The notes below the pieces were generated by a model, which was not told where the DNA came from, searched no databases, and saw only the letters and a program-made list of their open reading frames with translations. This document shows positions 36,121 through 44,704 of a DNA stretch of 64,000 bases, piece by piece (the stretch's first letter is position 1; every line of letters starts with the position of its first letter). A program made the translations under genes and the position numbers. The stretch comes from JABMQB01 sp964575025 (GTDB lineage Bacteria > Bacteroidota > Bacteroidia > Bacteroidales > Prolixibacteraceae), in the NCBI GenBank assembly GCA_964575025.1, contig CAZNPV010000019.1, forward strand, positions 1-64,000, written 5' to 3'.

Positions 36121-37530
36121 TTATTGTTCTCCAAACCTAAAGAAATTCTTTGCATTATAAAAACAAATATTTTCGACCATGGAACCGAGCAGATCCATAT
36201 CGTTTGGTAGAAGGCCGGCTTCCACATCATTGCCCATAAGGTTACACAGGGTACGCCGGAAATATTCATGCCTCGGGTAGGACAGAAAACTGCGTGAATC
36301 GGTTAGCATGCCAACAAAACGGCTCAGCAGCCCCAGATTCGAAAGTGCATTCATCTGTTTTTCCATTCCATCTTTCTGATCAAGGAACCACCAGGCGGAA
36401 CCATACTGAATTTTGCCGGCTACGGAACCATCCATAAAATTGCCGGCCATAGTAGCGATCAATTCATTGTCACGGGGATTCAGGTTATAAAGGATCGTTT
36501 TTGCCAGTTTGTTATCTCTGTCCAGCCTGTCAAGAAACGTTGCCAAAGGCCTGGCCATTTCAAAATCCCCCATCGAATCAAATCCTACATCCGGTCCCAG
36601 TTGATGGAATAACCGGCTGTTGTTATTACGAAGAGCACCCAGGTGAAACTGCTGAGTCCACCCCCGGGCATGATCCATTACCCCGAATTCATATAACATA
36701 CAGGATTTAAATTTCAGAACCTCCTGGCTTTCCGGAGAAATATTGTTGCGAAGTTTGCGGAATATCGCATCAATCTCTTTCCGGGTATACGTTTCAACCA
36801 ATACAGACTCTATTCCATGGTCAGACAAACGGCATCCATTTTCATGAAAAAAACGGTGGCGTTGTTGAAGGGCTTCCAGAAAATCAGCAAACGTGGTTAG
36901 TTCCCGTTGGGTAATTTCTCCCAGCCGGTCTGCATAGGCATTAAATGACCCTGTATCTTCAACCATCATAGCCTTGTCGGGGCGCCATGCAGGCAGTACA
37001 TTCACCTCAAAATCACTTTCCCGGATCTGTTGATGATACTCCAGTGAATCCAGGGGATCATCCGTTGTACAGATGGTATGCACGTTGGCCATCCGAATCA
37101 GATTCCTGCAGGAATATTCCGGGGATTGTAATTTTCTGTTGCATTCATCCCAGATGGCTTTCGCTGTATCCGGTCCCAACAACTGATCGATGCCGAAGAA
37201 TCTTTTTAATTCAAGGTGAGTCCAGTGATACAACGGATTTCGCAGGGTATAAGGGACTGTTTCTGCCCACTTCATGAACTTCTCCCAATCGGAAGCATCT
37301 CCGGTACAATACTTTTCATCCACTCCATTGGCACGCATGGCACGCCACTTATAATGGTCTCCATACAACCAGATCTGTGTGAGATTTTCAAACTTTCTAT
37401 CTTCAGCAATTTCCTTCGGGGGGATGTGGCAATGGTAGTCCAGTATGGGCATTTTAGCCGCATGTTCATGATAGAGGACTTCTGCGGTTTTTGTGTTCAG
37501 CAGAAAATTCCTGCCCATAAATTTCTTCAT
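36121..37530 (-). CDS. uxaC: Glucuronate/galacturonate isomerase
   Basis: UxaC isomerises D-glucuronate to D-fructuronate and D-galacturonate to D-tagaturonate in the cytoplasm. The 469-residue length is normal. The metal-binding HCH of PILDYHCHIPP lies near residue 35, and other family segments are WRAMRANGVDE and GWTQQFHLGALRNNNSRLF. It is three bases downstream of uxaE, so the two are cotranscribed, and a 90-base gap without features separates it from kdgK. Confidence 0.97.
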   Translation of the reverse strand: MKKFMGRNFLLNTKTAEVLYHEHAAKMPILDYHCHIPPKEIAEDRKFENLTQIWLYGDHYKWRAMRANGVDEKYCTGDASDWEKFMKWAETVPYTLRNPLYHWTHLELKRFFGIDQLLGPDTAKAIWDECNRKLQSPEYSCRNLIRMANVHTICTTDDPLDSLEYHQQIRESDFEVNVLPAWRPDKAMMVEDTGSFNAYADRLGEITQRELTTFADFLEALQQRHRFFHENGCRLSDHGIESVLVETYTRKEIDAIFRKLRNNISPESQEVLKFKSCMLYEFGVMDHARGWTQQFHLGALRNNNSRLFHQLGPDVGFDSMGDFEMARPLATFLDRLDRDNKLAKTILYNLNPRDNELIATMAGNFMDGSVAGKIQYGSAWWFLDQKDGMEKQMNALSNLGLLSRFVGMLTDSRSFLSYPRHEYFRRTLCNLMGNDVEAGLLPNDMDLLGSMVENICFYNAKNFFRFGEQ

Positions 37531-37533
37531 AAT

Positions 37534-38781
37534 CTATAAATCAAATAATCGTTTTAAATGACGTTCATATATATTCTGTTCCACACAATTTCCAACAATA
37601 TCGGTATTTTTCTTTATAAGTGCAGTAAATTTTTCCTTCCTATCTGCCGCCACTTTGTAACCTACATGCATTAACTGTCTGAAATCCGGATTGTAGTCCG
37701 GGTTTCCCGGTATGTGACGGAGCGTATCCGCAAATTTTGTCCCGTGCCACTGTCCGACCTCTCTCTTTGAAGGAAGTTTGGTATCATCAATATCGATCAC
37801 ATCTGCATAGGGTGCACAAAGCTCTTCTTCCCTGTCAATAGCTTTTGCATAGATCTCTTTCACCATTTCCAATCCTTCGTCCCCTGAAAGCGCCAATCCG
37901 ATCACCTCTTCAAGCCAGGTAGTGCCTGCTGTTTTTATATGAATCCCTTTATCGTATTTTTTCAGTGCCCCGGCTATTACCGGATAGATGGAAAATTTGT
38001 CACTACCGGAATGAATACTTAATTTCAGTTTTTCAGGAAGACCAAATTGTTTTACCGCACAATCAATAACCAGGAGATCCTGTTCAAACTCTTTCCGAAA
38101 GCTATTGATATCCCCTTCGTAATCAACACCTTTGTTAAACCGGCCGGTAAATTTTGGAGCGATGGACTGAACCGGAATTTCTTCATTGGCTATCATTTTC
38201 AGGATAAAGAACAAATCAACCGGAGATTGGGGTCTTTCCACCTCATCCATGGATATTTCCGTGATAAAATTTCCGGCTCCTTTTTCAGAAGCTATATGAC
38301 GGTATATTCTCCCGGCCTCTTTAATGGCAGCCAGAAATTTTACCGTAACGTCATTTAAAAGTCCATCTGTAACAGGGATTGTTCCCGGAATGCCGGGGAC
38401 AGAAATACTGCCCCGAAACATTTCGCACGATTTTTTAAAGTTTTCTGCTTCGTTTTTATCGGGTGAAATGCCAATGCGGGAAGCGACATCAATGGTAAAA
38501 AAATCACAAAAATCAATGAACCGGTCTACATTGTCCATGTTGATATGATCCGCATCAACAAAATAAGGGCCTTTCCACCCCGTTTTCCGGACGGCTTCAT
38601 CGGCTTCTTTTCGCGTATCTTCCGGTGCAGAATGAACGATCCGATGCTCCCTGTCTGATTTATTCCATACAGGTGCAATTTTAATTCCTGCTTCATTGGC
38701 TAAGATCAAAGCATGCAACTGAGCCGCCCCTTCCTGATTAAACCGGTCTCCGATACCAAAACTGTATTTACTGAGTTCCAT
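37534..38781 (-). CDS. uxaE: Tagaturonate epimerase (UxaE family)
   Basis: The 415-residue protein matches the UxaE family first described in Thermotoga maritima, which epimerises D-tagaturonate to D-fructuronate and so merges galacturonate into the glucuronate branch. Conserved-looking segments include FGIGDRFNQEGAAQLHA at the N terminus, FVDADHINMDN, KLSIHSGSDKFSIYP and IKTAGTTWLEEVIGLA. It is the first gene of the minus-strand uronate operon, with a LacI-type operator 35-48 bases upstream. It replaces altronate enzymes (UxaA/UxaB), which are absent here. Confidence 0.9.
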   Translation of the reverse strand: MELSKYSFGIGDRFNQEGAAQLHALILANEAGIKIAPVWNKSDREHRIVHSAPEDTRKEADEAVRKTGWKGPYFVDADHINMDNVDRFIDFCDFFTIDVASRIGISPDKNEAENFKKSCEMFRGSISVPGIPGTIPVTDGLLNDVTVKFLAAIKEAGRIYRHIASEKGAGNFITEISMDEVERPQSPVDLFFILKMIANEEIPVQSIAPKFTGRFNKGVDYEGDINSFRKEFEQDLLVIDCAVKQFGLPEKLKLSIHSGSDKFSIYPVIAGALKKYDKGIHIKTAGTTWLEEVIGLALSGDEGLEMVKEIYAKAIDREEELCAPYADVIDIDDTKLPSKREVGQWHGTKFADTLRHIPGNPDYNPDFRQLMHVGYKVAADRKEKFTALIKKNTDIVGNCVEQNIYERHLKRLFDL

Positions 38782-39145
38782 AAAATCTATAATTTATATC
38801 CTGAATTTAAAATACCGTGTACGAACACGAAAATAGGTATATATTTTTTGAATACCAATATTTTGAACCTGTTGTTTATCAAATTTTGATAATACGATCT
38901 AAAATATCCCCATTTGGAATGTGACAAATCCGGCTTTGGCACCAGGGGTTGTTGCAGAGATCAGGTCACCTGAACCTCCCACCGGAGCCGACAGTATAAA
39001 TCAGGGCCCCAGGTATTTCATCTTCCCCCAAAAGGAGACAAGAACTGGGTTGATTCCCTGCTACGTAAGAATAAGGATCTTTATGCAAAAAATATGGTTG
39101 AATCAGTTTTGATGAAAATATATCCATAATTTATATATTTACTGC
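38782..39145. other. Divergent intergenic region with hairpin element
   Basis: These 364 bases separate uxaE from the plus-strand acyltransferase gene. They include the LacI-type operator (38816-38829) and, at 38931-38990, a folded element in which CGGCT pairs with AGCCG around an inner TCAGG/CCTGA hairpin. On the minus strand the same bases form an open frame of about 33 codons with protein-like composition but no start codon. A 63-codon plus-strand frame here shows no recognisable feature. A TATATTTA box at 39134-39141 would put the acyltransferase transcript start almost on its ATG. Confidence 0.45.
38816..38829. promoter_or_regulatory. LacI-type operator of the uxaE operon
   Basis: CGTGTACGAACACG is a palindrome with the central CG typical of LacI-family sites (one symmetric A/A mismatch). 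Just upstream on the minus strand a -7-like TATTTTCG abuts it, so bound repressor would cover the start of transcription. The identical 14 bases occur at 40054-40067 before the lacI operon. Confidence 0.8.
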
Positions 39146-39958
39146 ATGATTAACGAAAATGAACTCAACAATGCCTGGCGTAAAACGGCAGCCTGCATTT
39201 ATAAAAAACCTTCCGATTCAAAAATTTTTGGTTCTGTGGAACTGGACGTTACAGATCTGGAGGAATATATTTCCCGCAAAAGAAAAGAGGGATTAAAAAT
39301 TACCATCACCCATTTCATGACCCTTACCATAGCCCGGGCCCTGGCACAGGATATACCGGAATTAAATGTGTATCTGAGAAGGGGGAAAATCATAAAAAGA
39401 GATTCGGTGGATGCTGCAGTAAGTGTACTTCTTAAAGGAGGGCAAATGGGATCGGTAATGCTTAAAAAAGCCGATCAACTTACCTTGGAGGAGGCTGTTA
39501 CGGAAATGACCCGGCAGATTCGTGAAGCGCGTCAGGGCAGCGAAAACAAAACCATGCAGTCAAAGAATCTGATTTCATCCATGCCATGGCCTTTCCGGAA
39601 TTGGTTCTTCAGAATCTACAAAACCCTAACAATCAACTGGGGCCTTTCTATCCCCCTGCTGAATTTATCAACCCGCAGCTTCGGATCGTTTCTTATTTCC
39701 AATATCGGGAGTCTCGGACTTGATATGGGGATACCGGCTCTTTTGCCTTCTTCCAACCTTTCGTTGGTGATGATCCTGGGGAGTATTTTGAAAAAACCGG
39801 CTGTTGTGAATGATCAGATCGTCCCCCGGAAAATTTTAACCCTGGGAGCTGCACTCGACCACCGGCTGGTGGATGCATCCCACGGAGGCCGGCTGTTCCG
39901 GTTTATTAAACATTCCATAAAAAATCCGGACCTCCTGGAACAAAAACCCGTCGAATGA
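39146..39958 (+). CDS. Orphan 2-oxoacid dehydrogenase E2-like acyltransferase domain
   Basis: The 270 residues consist only of the catalytic chloramphenicol-acetyltransferase-like domain of E2 proteins, ending in DHRLVDASHGG, which retains the His-x-x-x-Asp active-site pattern. The N-terminal lipoyl domain and the E1/E3-binding domain of normal E2 chains are missing. It therefore cannot work as an ordinary pyruvate dehydrogenase E2. Homologous stand-alone domains occur in Bacteroidota, but their role is unknown; an acyl transfer from CoA is a guess. It sits between the two uronate operons but is not clearly part of either. Confidence 0.8.
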   Translation: MINENELNNAWRKTAACIYKKPSDSKIFGSVELDVTDLEEYISRKRKEGLKITITHFMTLTIARALAQDIPELNVYLRRGKIIKRDSVDAAVSVLLKGGQMGSVMLKKADQLTLEEAVTEMTRQIREARQGSENKTMQSKNLISSMPWPFRNWFFRIYKTLTINWGLSIPLLNLSTRSFGSFLISNIGSLGLDMGIPALLPSSNLSLVMILGSILKKPAVVNDQIVPRKILTLGAALDHRLVDASHGGRLFRFIKHSIKNPDLLEQKPVE

Positions 39959-40053
39959 TCGCTCAAAGAACCATTCCCCTCGCGTTGCCTCTCCAATCAT
40001 CGTGACACCCACTGCTTTTAAAACAACCTCCTTTCCGGATTAAAGTATTTTTC

Positions 40054-40067
40054 CGTGTACGAACACG
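40054..40067. promoter_or_regulatory. LacI-type operator of the lacI operon
   Basis: CGTGTACGAACACG is identical to the site at 38816-38829. It lies 20 bases upstream of the -7 box at 40087 and covers the expected -33 position, so binding should repress the regulator's own operon. Confidence 0.8.
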
Positions 40068-40086
40068 ATAAACAAAAAAAATTCAT

Positions 40087-40094
40087 TAGCTTTG
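40087..40094 (+). promoter_or_regulatory. -7 box of the lacI catabolic operon
   Basis: TAGCTTTG matches TAnnTTTG. The transcript would start near 40101, leaving about 45 bases before the lacI coding region. The -33 region overlaps the operator. Confidence 0.6.
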
Positions 40095-40146
40095 TTATTC
40101 TGACAGGCATTAAGCCCGGAAAAATAATTTTAAAACCTGAATAATT

Positions 40147-41220
40147 ATAAAAACAAACCGGCAAATACGGATCAAGGACATTGCAGAGAAAGCAAATGTT
40201 TCTGCGGGAACGGTCGACCGGGTACTACACAACCGGGGTGAAGTGGCTGAAGCTACGCGTAAAAAAATTCAAAAAATTATCAAAGAACTGGATTTTCACC
40301 CCAATTACATTGCTAGCACCCTGGCTTCCAGGAAATTGGCCGTTTTCGCTGCTCTTTTACCGAAACCTCCTTCGGGGGAGGGATACTGGAACAAACCGAT
40401 TCAGGGAATAAACAAGAGAACAAATGAACTAAGACAATATGGGATTGAAATCAGAACATTTTTTTTCAACCCGTTTAATTCAAAAGATTTTGTTTCCGAA
40501 GCAACAAAGATCCTACAGCTTAAACCCGATGGGATTATTCTGGCCCCTTTTTTCCTGAAAGAGTCCCGGAACTTTGTCAACGACCTTAAAAAAATGGATA
40601 TTCCATTTGTTTTTATCGATTCGGACCTTAAGAATGCAGGCCAGTTGAGTTATGTCGGTCAGAACTCGTTCCAGAGCGGAATCGTTGCCGGCAAGCTACT
40701 GAGCCTTCTGATAAAAAGAGGAAAATCTATCCTGGTATTGCACTTTGCCAAAGAGATGGATAACCAAAACCATCTGATGTTAAGGGAAAAAGGATTTTAT
40801 AGCTGGTTTGCTGAAAATGCAGGGGAAAAACCTGAAATCATAACGATGGAGATAAGCGATCCGGATTCATCCATCAGCCTGGAAAAAGTGAAACAGGCTA
40901 TCATGAAAAAAAATGTGCAAGGAATATTCGTCACCAATTCCAAGGTGTTTTATTTGGGACGAATCATTAAAAAATACGGACTTTCCGGACTGAAAGTAAT
41001 CGGTCACGATTTGCTGAAGGAAAACATTACCTACCTGAAAGAGGGAATCGTCCATTTCCTGATCTGCCAGCATCCCGAGGAACAGGGATACAACGCGCTG
41101 AATGTGCTTTTCAGAAGTGTCGTTCAGAAAAGAAGGATAGGAAAAGAGTACTATACCTCTATTGATATTGCCATGAAAGAAAATGTTGATTACTATAAAA
41201 ACTTCAATAAAAAAGAATGA
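40147..41220 (+). CDS. LacI family repressor of the uronate regulon, non-standard start
   Basis: Read from 40147 the protein has 357 residues: a LacI helix-turn-helix (RIKDIAEKANVSAGTVDRVLHNRG), a hinge region, and a periplasmic-binding-protein-like effector domain (about 60-345). The in-frame sequence upstream of the HTH has a stop at 40138 and no ATG, GTG or TTG; candidates are ATA (40141, 40147) or ATT (40144). The first standard start is a GTG at 40243, which would delete the HTH. It presumably senses a uronate-pathway metabolite and binds the two CGTGTACGAACACG sites. Its stop overlaps the next ATG. Confidence 0.85.
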   Translation: MKTNRQIRIKDIAEKANVSAGTVDRVLHNRGEVAEATRKKIQKIIKELDFHPNYIASTLASRKLAVFAALLPKPPSGEGYWNKPIQGINKRTNELRQYGIEIRTFFFNPFNSKDFVSEATKILQLKPDGIILAPFFLKESRNFVNDLKKMDIPFVFIDSDLKNAGQLSYVGQNSFQSGIVAGKLLSLLIKRGKSILVLHFAKEMDNQNHLMLREKGFYSWFAENAGEKPEIITMEISDPDSSISLEKVKQAIMKKNVQGIFVTNSKVFYLGRIIKKYGLSGLKVIGHDLLKENITYLKEGIVHFLICQHPEEQGYNALNVLFRSVVQKRRIGKEYYTSIDIAMKENVDYYKNFNKKE

Positions 41221-42068
41221 AACCACTATCGTTTAAAGATCTGGAAGGGAAAGTATGCGTTATTACGGGAGGTGCCGGTGTTTTGGGCTCCTCTATGGTA
41301 ATGGCCATGGCCCTGGCCGGAATGAAAGTGGCAATAGCCGATATCAACAAGGCAGATGCCATAAAAACAGCCAAAGAAATAGCTGAGGAAACAGGGGCAA
41401 CAGTGATGGGGGTAGAAGCCAATGTCCTCGACAAAAAATCGCTTGAAAAATCAAAAAAGGAGATCAACCGGAAACTGGGAGAAATCGATTGCCTGATCAA
41501 CGGTGCCGGAGGAAACAGTCCGCAGGCTACCACCGAAACAGAACAAATTACCGAAGAATTTCTCAGCAACCTGGAAAAAACATTTTACGGGTTGCAAATA
41601 GAGGGATTCGACAAAGTTTTTGCACTCAATTTTAAAGGAACGATCCTGCCCACCATGGTCTATACAAAAGATATGTTGAAAAACAAAAAAGGGGTTGTTT
41701 TGAACATATCGTCCATGAATTCCTACCGGCCTTTGACAAAAATACCGGCCTACTCAGCAGCCAAAGCTTCCATCAACAATTTTACGGAGTGGCTTTCAGT
41801 CCACCTGGCAAAAATCGGGATCAGGGTAAATGCCATTGCCCCGGGGTTTTTTATAACCCTTCAAAACCGCTTTCTCGTGATGGATGAAAAAACAGGGGAT
41901 TATTCGCCACGAGGACGGAAAATTATCGACAATACCCCAATGGGAATATTTGGGAAACCCGAAGATCTGCAAGGAGCTACCCTCTTTTTATTGTCTGACA
42001 TATCCGCTTTTATCACCGGTATTGTCATGCCTGTGGATGGAGGGTACAATGCCTATGGAGGAGTATAA
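41217..42068 (+). CDS. SDR fructuronate reductase (D-mannonate oxidoreductase)
   Basis: The 283-residue short-chain dehydrogenase has the cofactor motif TGGAGVLGSSM near residue 18, NGAGG near 99, the catalytic Ser of NISSMNS and Tyr-x-x-x-Lys in YSAAKASINNF. SDR proteins of this type in UxaE-containing loci reduce D-fructuronate to D-mannonate, replacing the unrelated UxuB. The insertion NSPQATTETEQITEEFL after NGAGG is typical of this subgroup. It overlaps lacI by four bases, so it is coupled to the regulator. The substrate is inferred from uxaC and uxaE. Confidence 0.88.
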   Translation: MKPLSFKDLEGKVCVITGGAGVLGSSMVMAMALAGMKVAIADINKADAIKTAKEIAEETGATVMGVEANVLDKKSLEKSKKEINRKLGEIDCLINGAGGNSPQATTETEQITEEFLSNLEKTFYGLQIEGFDKVFALNFKGTILPTMVYTKDMLKNKKGVVLNISSMNSYRPLTKIPAYSAAKASINNFTEWLSVHLAKIGIRVNAIAPGFFITLQNRFLVMDEKTGDYSPRGRKIIDNTPMGIFGKPEDLQGATLFLLSDISAFITGIVMPVDGGYNAYGGV

Positions 42069-42128
42069 AAGCATCAAGGAACAATACAATAATAATACAA
42101 TAATAATACAATCTTAAAACCACAAAAA

Positions 42129-43526
42129 ATGAAACGACGTGATTTTATTGCCACAACAGGAGCAGCTATCGCCGGATCGGTATTATCGAATCCGGTAGCT
42201 GCATCGGTTAGTTCAAAACCAAAGAGACGCATTGCATTGGTCGGAACCGGAATCAGGGGAATCACCTTCTGGGGCAGGAACATCCTGAACCAGTATGGGG
42301 ACATCATTGAATTTGTAGGCTTATGCGATATCAATCCGGGCCGGCTGGAATACGGGAAAAATTTTATCGGTGCCGGGTGCCCGGTGTATACCAACTTTGA
42401 CCAAATGATGGCTGAAACCCATCCCGATCTGCTAATCGTAACCACGGTAGATGCTACCCACGACCAATTTATTGTTAAAGGATTGAAACAGGGGGTTGAT
42501 GTGCTGACAGAAAAACCGATGACTACCGATGAAAAGAAATGCCAGGCAATTCTGGATGCCGAACGGGAATCGGGAAAAAAGGTGATTGTCGGATTCAACT
42601 ACCGGTACGGAACGTTGTTCTCAGCAATCAGGGAACAACTGGCTCAGAATCCCATAGGAAAGTTAACATCCGTTGATTTTCACTGGTACCTGAATACCGA
42701 TCACGGAGCATCCTATTTCCGCCGTTGGCATGGGGAACGGGATAAAAGCGGAACCTTGCTGGTACACAAAGCAACCCACCATTTTGACCTGCTGAACTGG
42801 TTTATTGATTCCGACCCGGTTGAAGTGTCAGCTTACGGGGCTCTTGAACATTACGGAGCCAACCATCCATATAGAGGCGCTAACTGCCGGAACTGTGCGT
42901 ACAAAGATAAATGCAGATTCTACTGGGATATAACCCGGAATAAAAGCCTGATGGATCTGTATGTCAATAATGAAATGTACGACGGCTATATCCGGGACAA
43001 CTGCCTGTGGCGTGAAGAGGTGGATATTTTTGATAAAATGGCGGTTCAGATTAAATATGCCAATAACGTGCAGGTAAGTTACTCCCTCACAACCTATTCA
43101 CCCTACGAAGGATGGCGAATTGCCTTTAATGGCTTTGATGGAAGATTGGAATCCTGGGAAGATATTCCCTGGCGCAGGAAAGAAAAAATTGACCAGTCTG
43201 CTCTGCACGATACGGAAATGGACCAGTCAGGAAGCAGCAATGTACGAAAAGATGAAATCTTCGTCATGAAGAATTTTGAAAACGACTACAACATGATTAC
43301 CGTGGAAACCTCCCGGGGCGGACATGGCGGAGGGGACAAACGCTTGCAGGATAAAATCTTCCGTGACCCGGATATGCCGGATCCCTATAAACATTCAGCC
43401 GGATCACGCGACGGAGCTATGTCATGCCTCATCGGAATTGCAGCACGTAAATCAATCGATGAAGGACGAACGGTAAAAATTGAGGAACTGACTGATTTGA
43501 AACCCCATCCTACCAGAGGTGTTTGA
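42129..43526 (+). CDS. Tat-exported Gfo/Idh/MocA oxidoreductase with Cys motif
   Basis: The 465-residue protein begins with a Tat-type signal (MKRRDFIATTGAAIAGSVL). A Rossmann domain follows (IALVGTGIRGITFWG) with the EKP motif in LTEKPMTTDEKK near residue 128. The C-terminal domain carries CRNCAYKDKC (C-x2-C-x5-C) near residue 257, a possible metal site found in a subset of this family. It would act in the periplasm on a sugar or glycoside, with the cofactor bound before export. It is 60 bases after the SDR gene in the uronate operon. It may release or modify uronate-containing substrate; this is inference. Confidence 0.87.
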   Translation: MKRRDFIATTGAAIAGSVLSNPVAASVSSKPKRRIALVGTGIRGITFWGRNILNQYGDIIEFVGLCDINPGRLEYGKNFIGAGCPVYTNFDQMMAETHPDLLIVTTVDATHDQFIVKGLKQGVDVLTEKPMTTDEKKCQAILDAERESGKKVIVGFNYRYGTLFSAIREQLAQNPIGKLTSVDFHWYLNTDHGASYFRRWHGERDKSGTLLVHKATHHFDLLNWFIDSDPVEVSAYGALEHYGANHPYRGANCRNCAYKDKCRFYWDITRNKSLMDLYVNNEMYDGYIRDNCLWREEVDIFDKMAVQIKYANNVQVSYSLTTYSPYEGWRIAFNGFDGRLESWEDIPWRRKEKIDQSALHDTEMDQSGSSNVRKDEIFVMKNFENDYNMITVETSRGGHGGGDKRLQDKIFRDPDMPDPYKHSAGSRDGAMSCLIGIAARKSIDEGRTVKIEELTDLKPHPTRGV

Positions 43527-43556
43527 TTCGAATAGCAAATCCAAAACTCATTGATC

Positions 43557-44636
43557 ATGCAGATCCAATTAAAGAAAAACTGTCAATACTCCATGCTGGT
43601 GCCTACCAGCATGGGCATTCGGTTAATGCCGGATAACGGACAACCTGTTCACTGTTCCGATTCGTATAAACTTTACGCGACCAGTGCCGAAACCAATGTG
43701 GCAAGTATATCATCGTATCTCGGGCTTCCGGTAAAAGTACTGACCACGTTTGTGAAAGGAAGCCCTATTGCTCAATTTATTAAGAACAACCTGAAAAGCA
43801 GGCATATGGATTACGAAGGGCCCGAAATAGAACAGGGGAGCCCCTGGGGATATCGCCACCAGATCAATATTGCCGACAGTGGCTATGGTTCGCGTGGCCC
43901 CAGAGTGTATAATGACCGGGCAGGGGAAGTGGGACGCACCCTGAATAGCCGAAATTTTGATCTTGAACGGATCTTCGGAAAAGAAGGAGTTCAAATCGTC
44001 CACCTTTCGGGTCTGATCGCAGCCCTTTCACCGGAAACCAGCACGTTCTGCCTGGAAATTGCCCGTGCCGCCAAAAAATACGGCACACGGATCTCTTTTG
44101 ACCTGAACTACCGGGCTTCTTTCTGGAAAGGAAGAGAAACAGAATTGCGAACTAATTTCACAGAAATTGCCTCGATATCGGATATACTCATAGGAAATGA
44201 AGAGGACTTCCAGCTCTGTTTCGGAATAAAAGGTCCCGAAGCGGGAGGCAAAGACCTGAATGCCAAAATCGAAGGTTTTAAGGGCTTGATTAACAGAGTT
44301 AAAGGAACATTTCCCAATGCATCGGTATTTGCCACCACGCTTCGTCAGGTTGTTCATGTCAATGAACACCTTTGGGGGGCTCTTATGCTGGAAGAAAACA
44401 ACTGGCATGTGGTCGAACCCCGACAGATTCATATACTGGACCGCATCGGAGGAGGCGACGGATTTGTAGGAGGTCTGCTCTACGGAATCCTTAGAGACTG
44501 GGATCCGGAAAAATGGATTCATTTCGGATGGGCCACCGGAGCCATGGCAACTACCTTCCTTACGGATTATGCACAGCCAATCGATGAAGAAATGGTCTGG
44601 AATATCTGGGAAGGAAATGCACGTGTAAAACGATAA
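43557..44636 (+). CDS. PfkB family sugar-acid kinase, specificity unknown
   Basis: The 359-residue protein is a PfkB/ribokinase-fold kinase: ETNVASISSYLGLPV for the sugar site, FDLNYRASFW, IGNEEDFQL, and DRIGGGDGFVGGLLYG with the catalytic Asp. It is clearly diverged from the KDG kinase of the opposite operon, with an altered sugar-binding N terminus (MGIRLMP rather than GEIMLRL). Lying between Gfo/Idh and the LarA-like epimerase and upstream of gnd, it may phosphorylate gluconate at C6, a step normally done by GntK. A second KDG kinase is the alternative. I chose the ATG at 43557 over the TTG six bases earlier. Confidence 0.82.
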   Translation: MQIQLKKNCQYSMLVPTSMGIRLMPDNGQPVHCSDSYKLYATSAETNVASISSYLGLPVKVLTTFVKGSPIAQFIKNNLKSRHMDYEGPEIEQGSPWGYRHQINIADSGYGSRGPRVYNDRAGEVGRTLNSRNFDLERIFGKEGVQIVHLSGLIAALSPETSTFCLEIARAAKKYGTRISFDLNYRASFWKGRETELRTNFTEIASISDILIGNEEDFQLCFGIKGPEAGGKDLNAKIEGFKGLINRVKGTFPNASVFATTLRQVVHVNEHLWGALMLEENNWHVVEPRQIHILDRIGGGDGFVGGLLYGILRDWDPEKWIHFGWATGAMATTFLTDYAQPIDEEMVWNIWEGNARVKR

Positions 44637-44704
44637 ACTGAGGAAACAACCGAATGCAACATCTTAACCTTCAGGAGGTTGCCTGAAAAAATAAATTGCA
44701 GAAT

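Noticed and set aside
38921..39112. 63-codon plus-strand open frame
   Set aside because: It covers the hairpin element, has no recognisable domain and no ribosome-binding or promoter signal.
40243..41220. LacI gene starting at GTG 40243
   Set aside because: This would remove the complete helix-turn-helix that is encoded in frame just upstream.
44670..44687. TTCAGG/CCTGAA hairpin with AGGAGG before the LarA-like gene
   Set aside because: The Shine-Dalgarno-like AGGAGG is too far (about 27 bases) from the ATG, and the stem is short. Possible but unsupported as a regulatory element.
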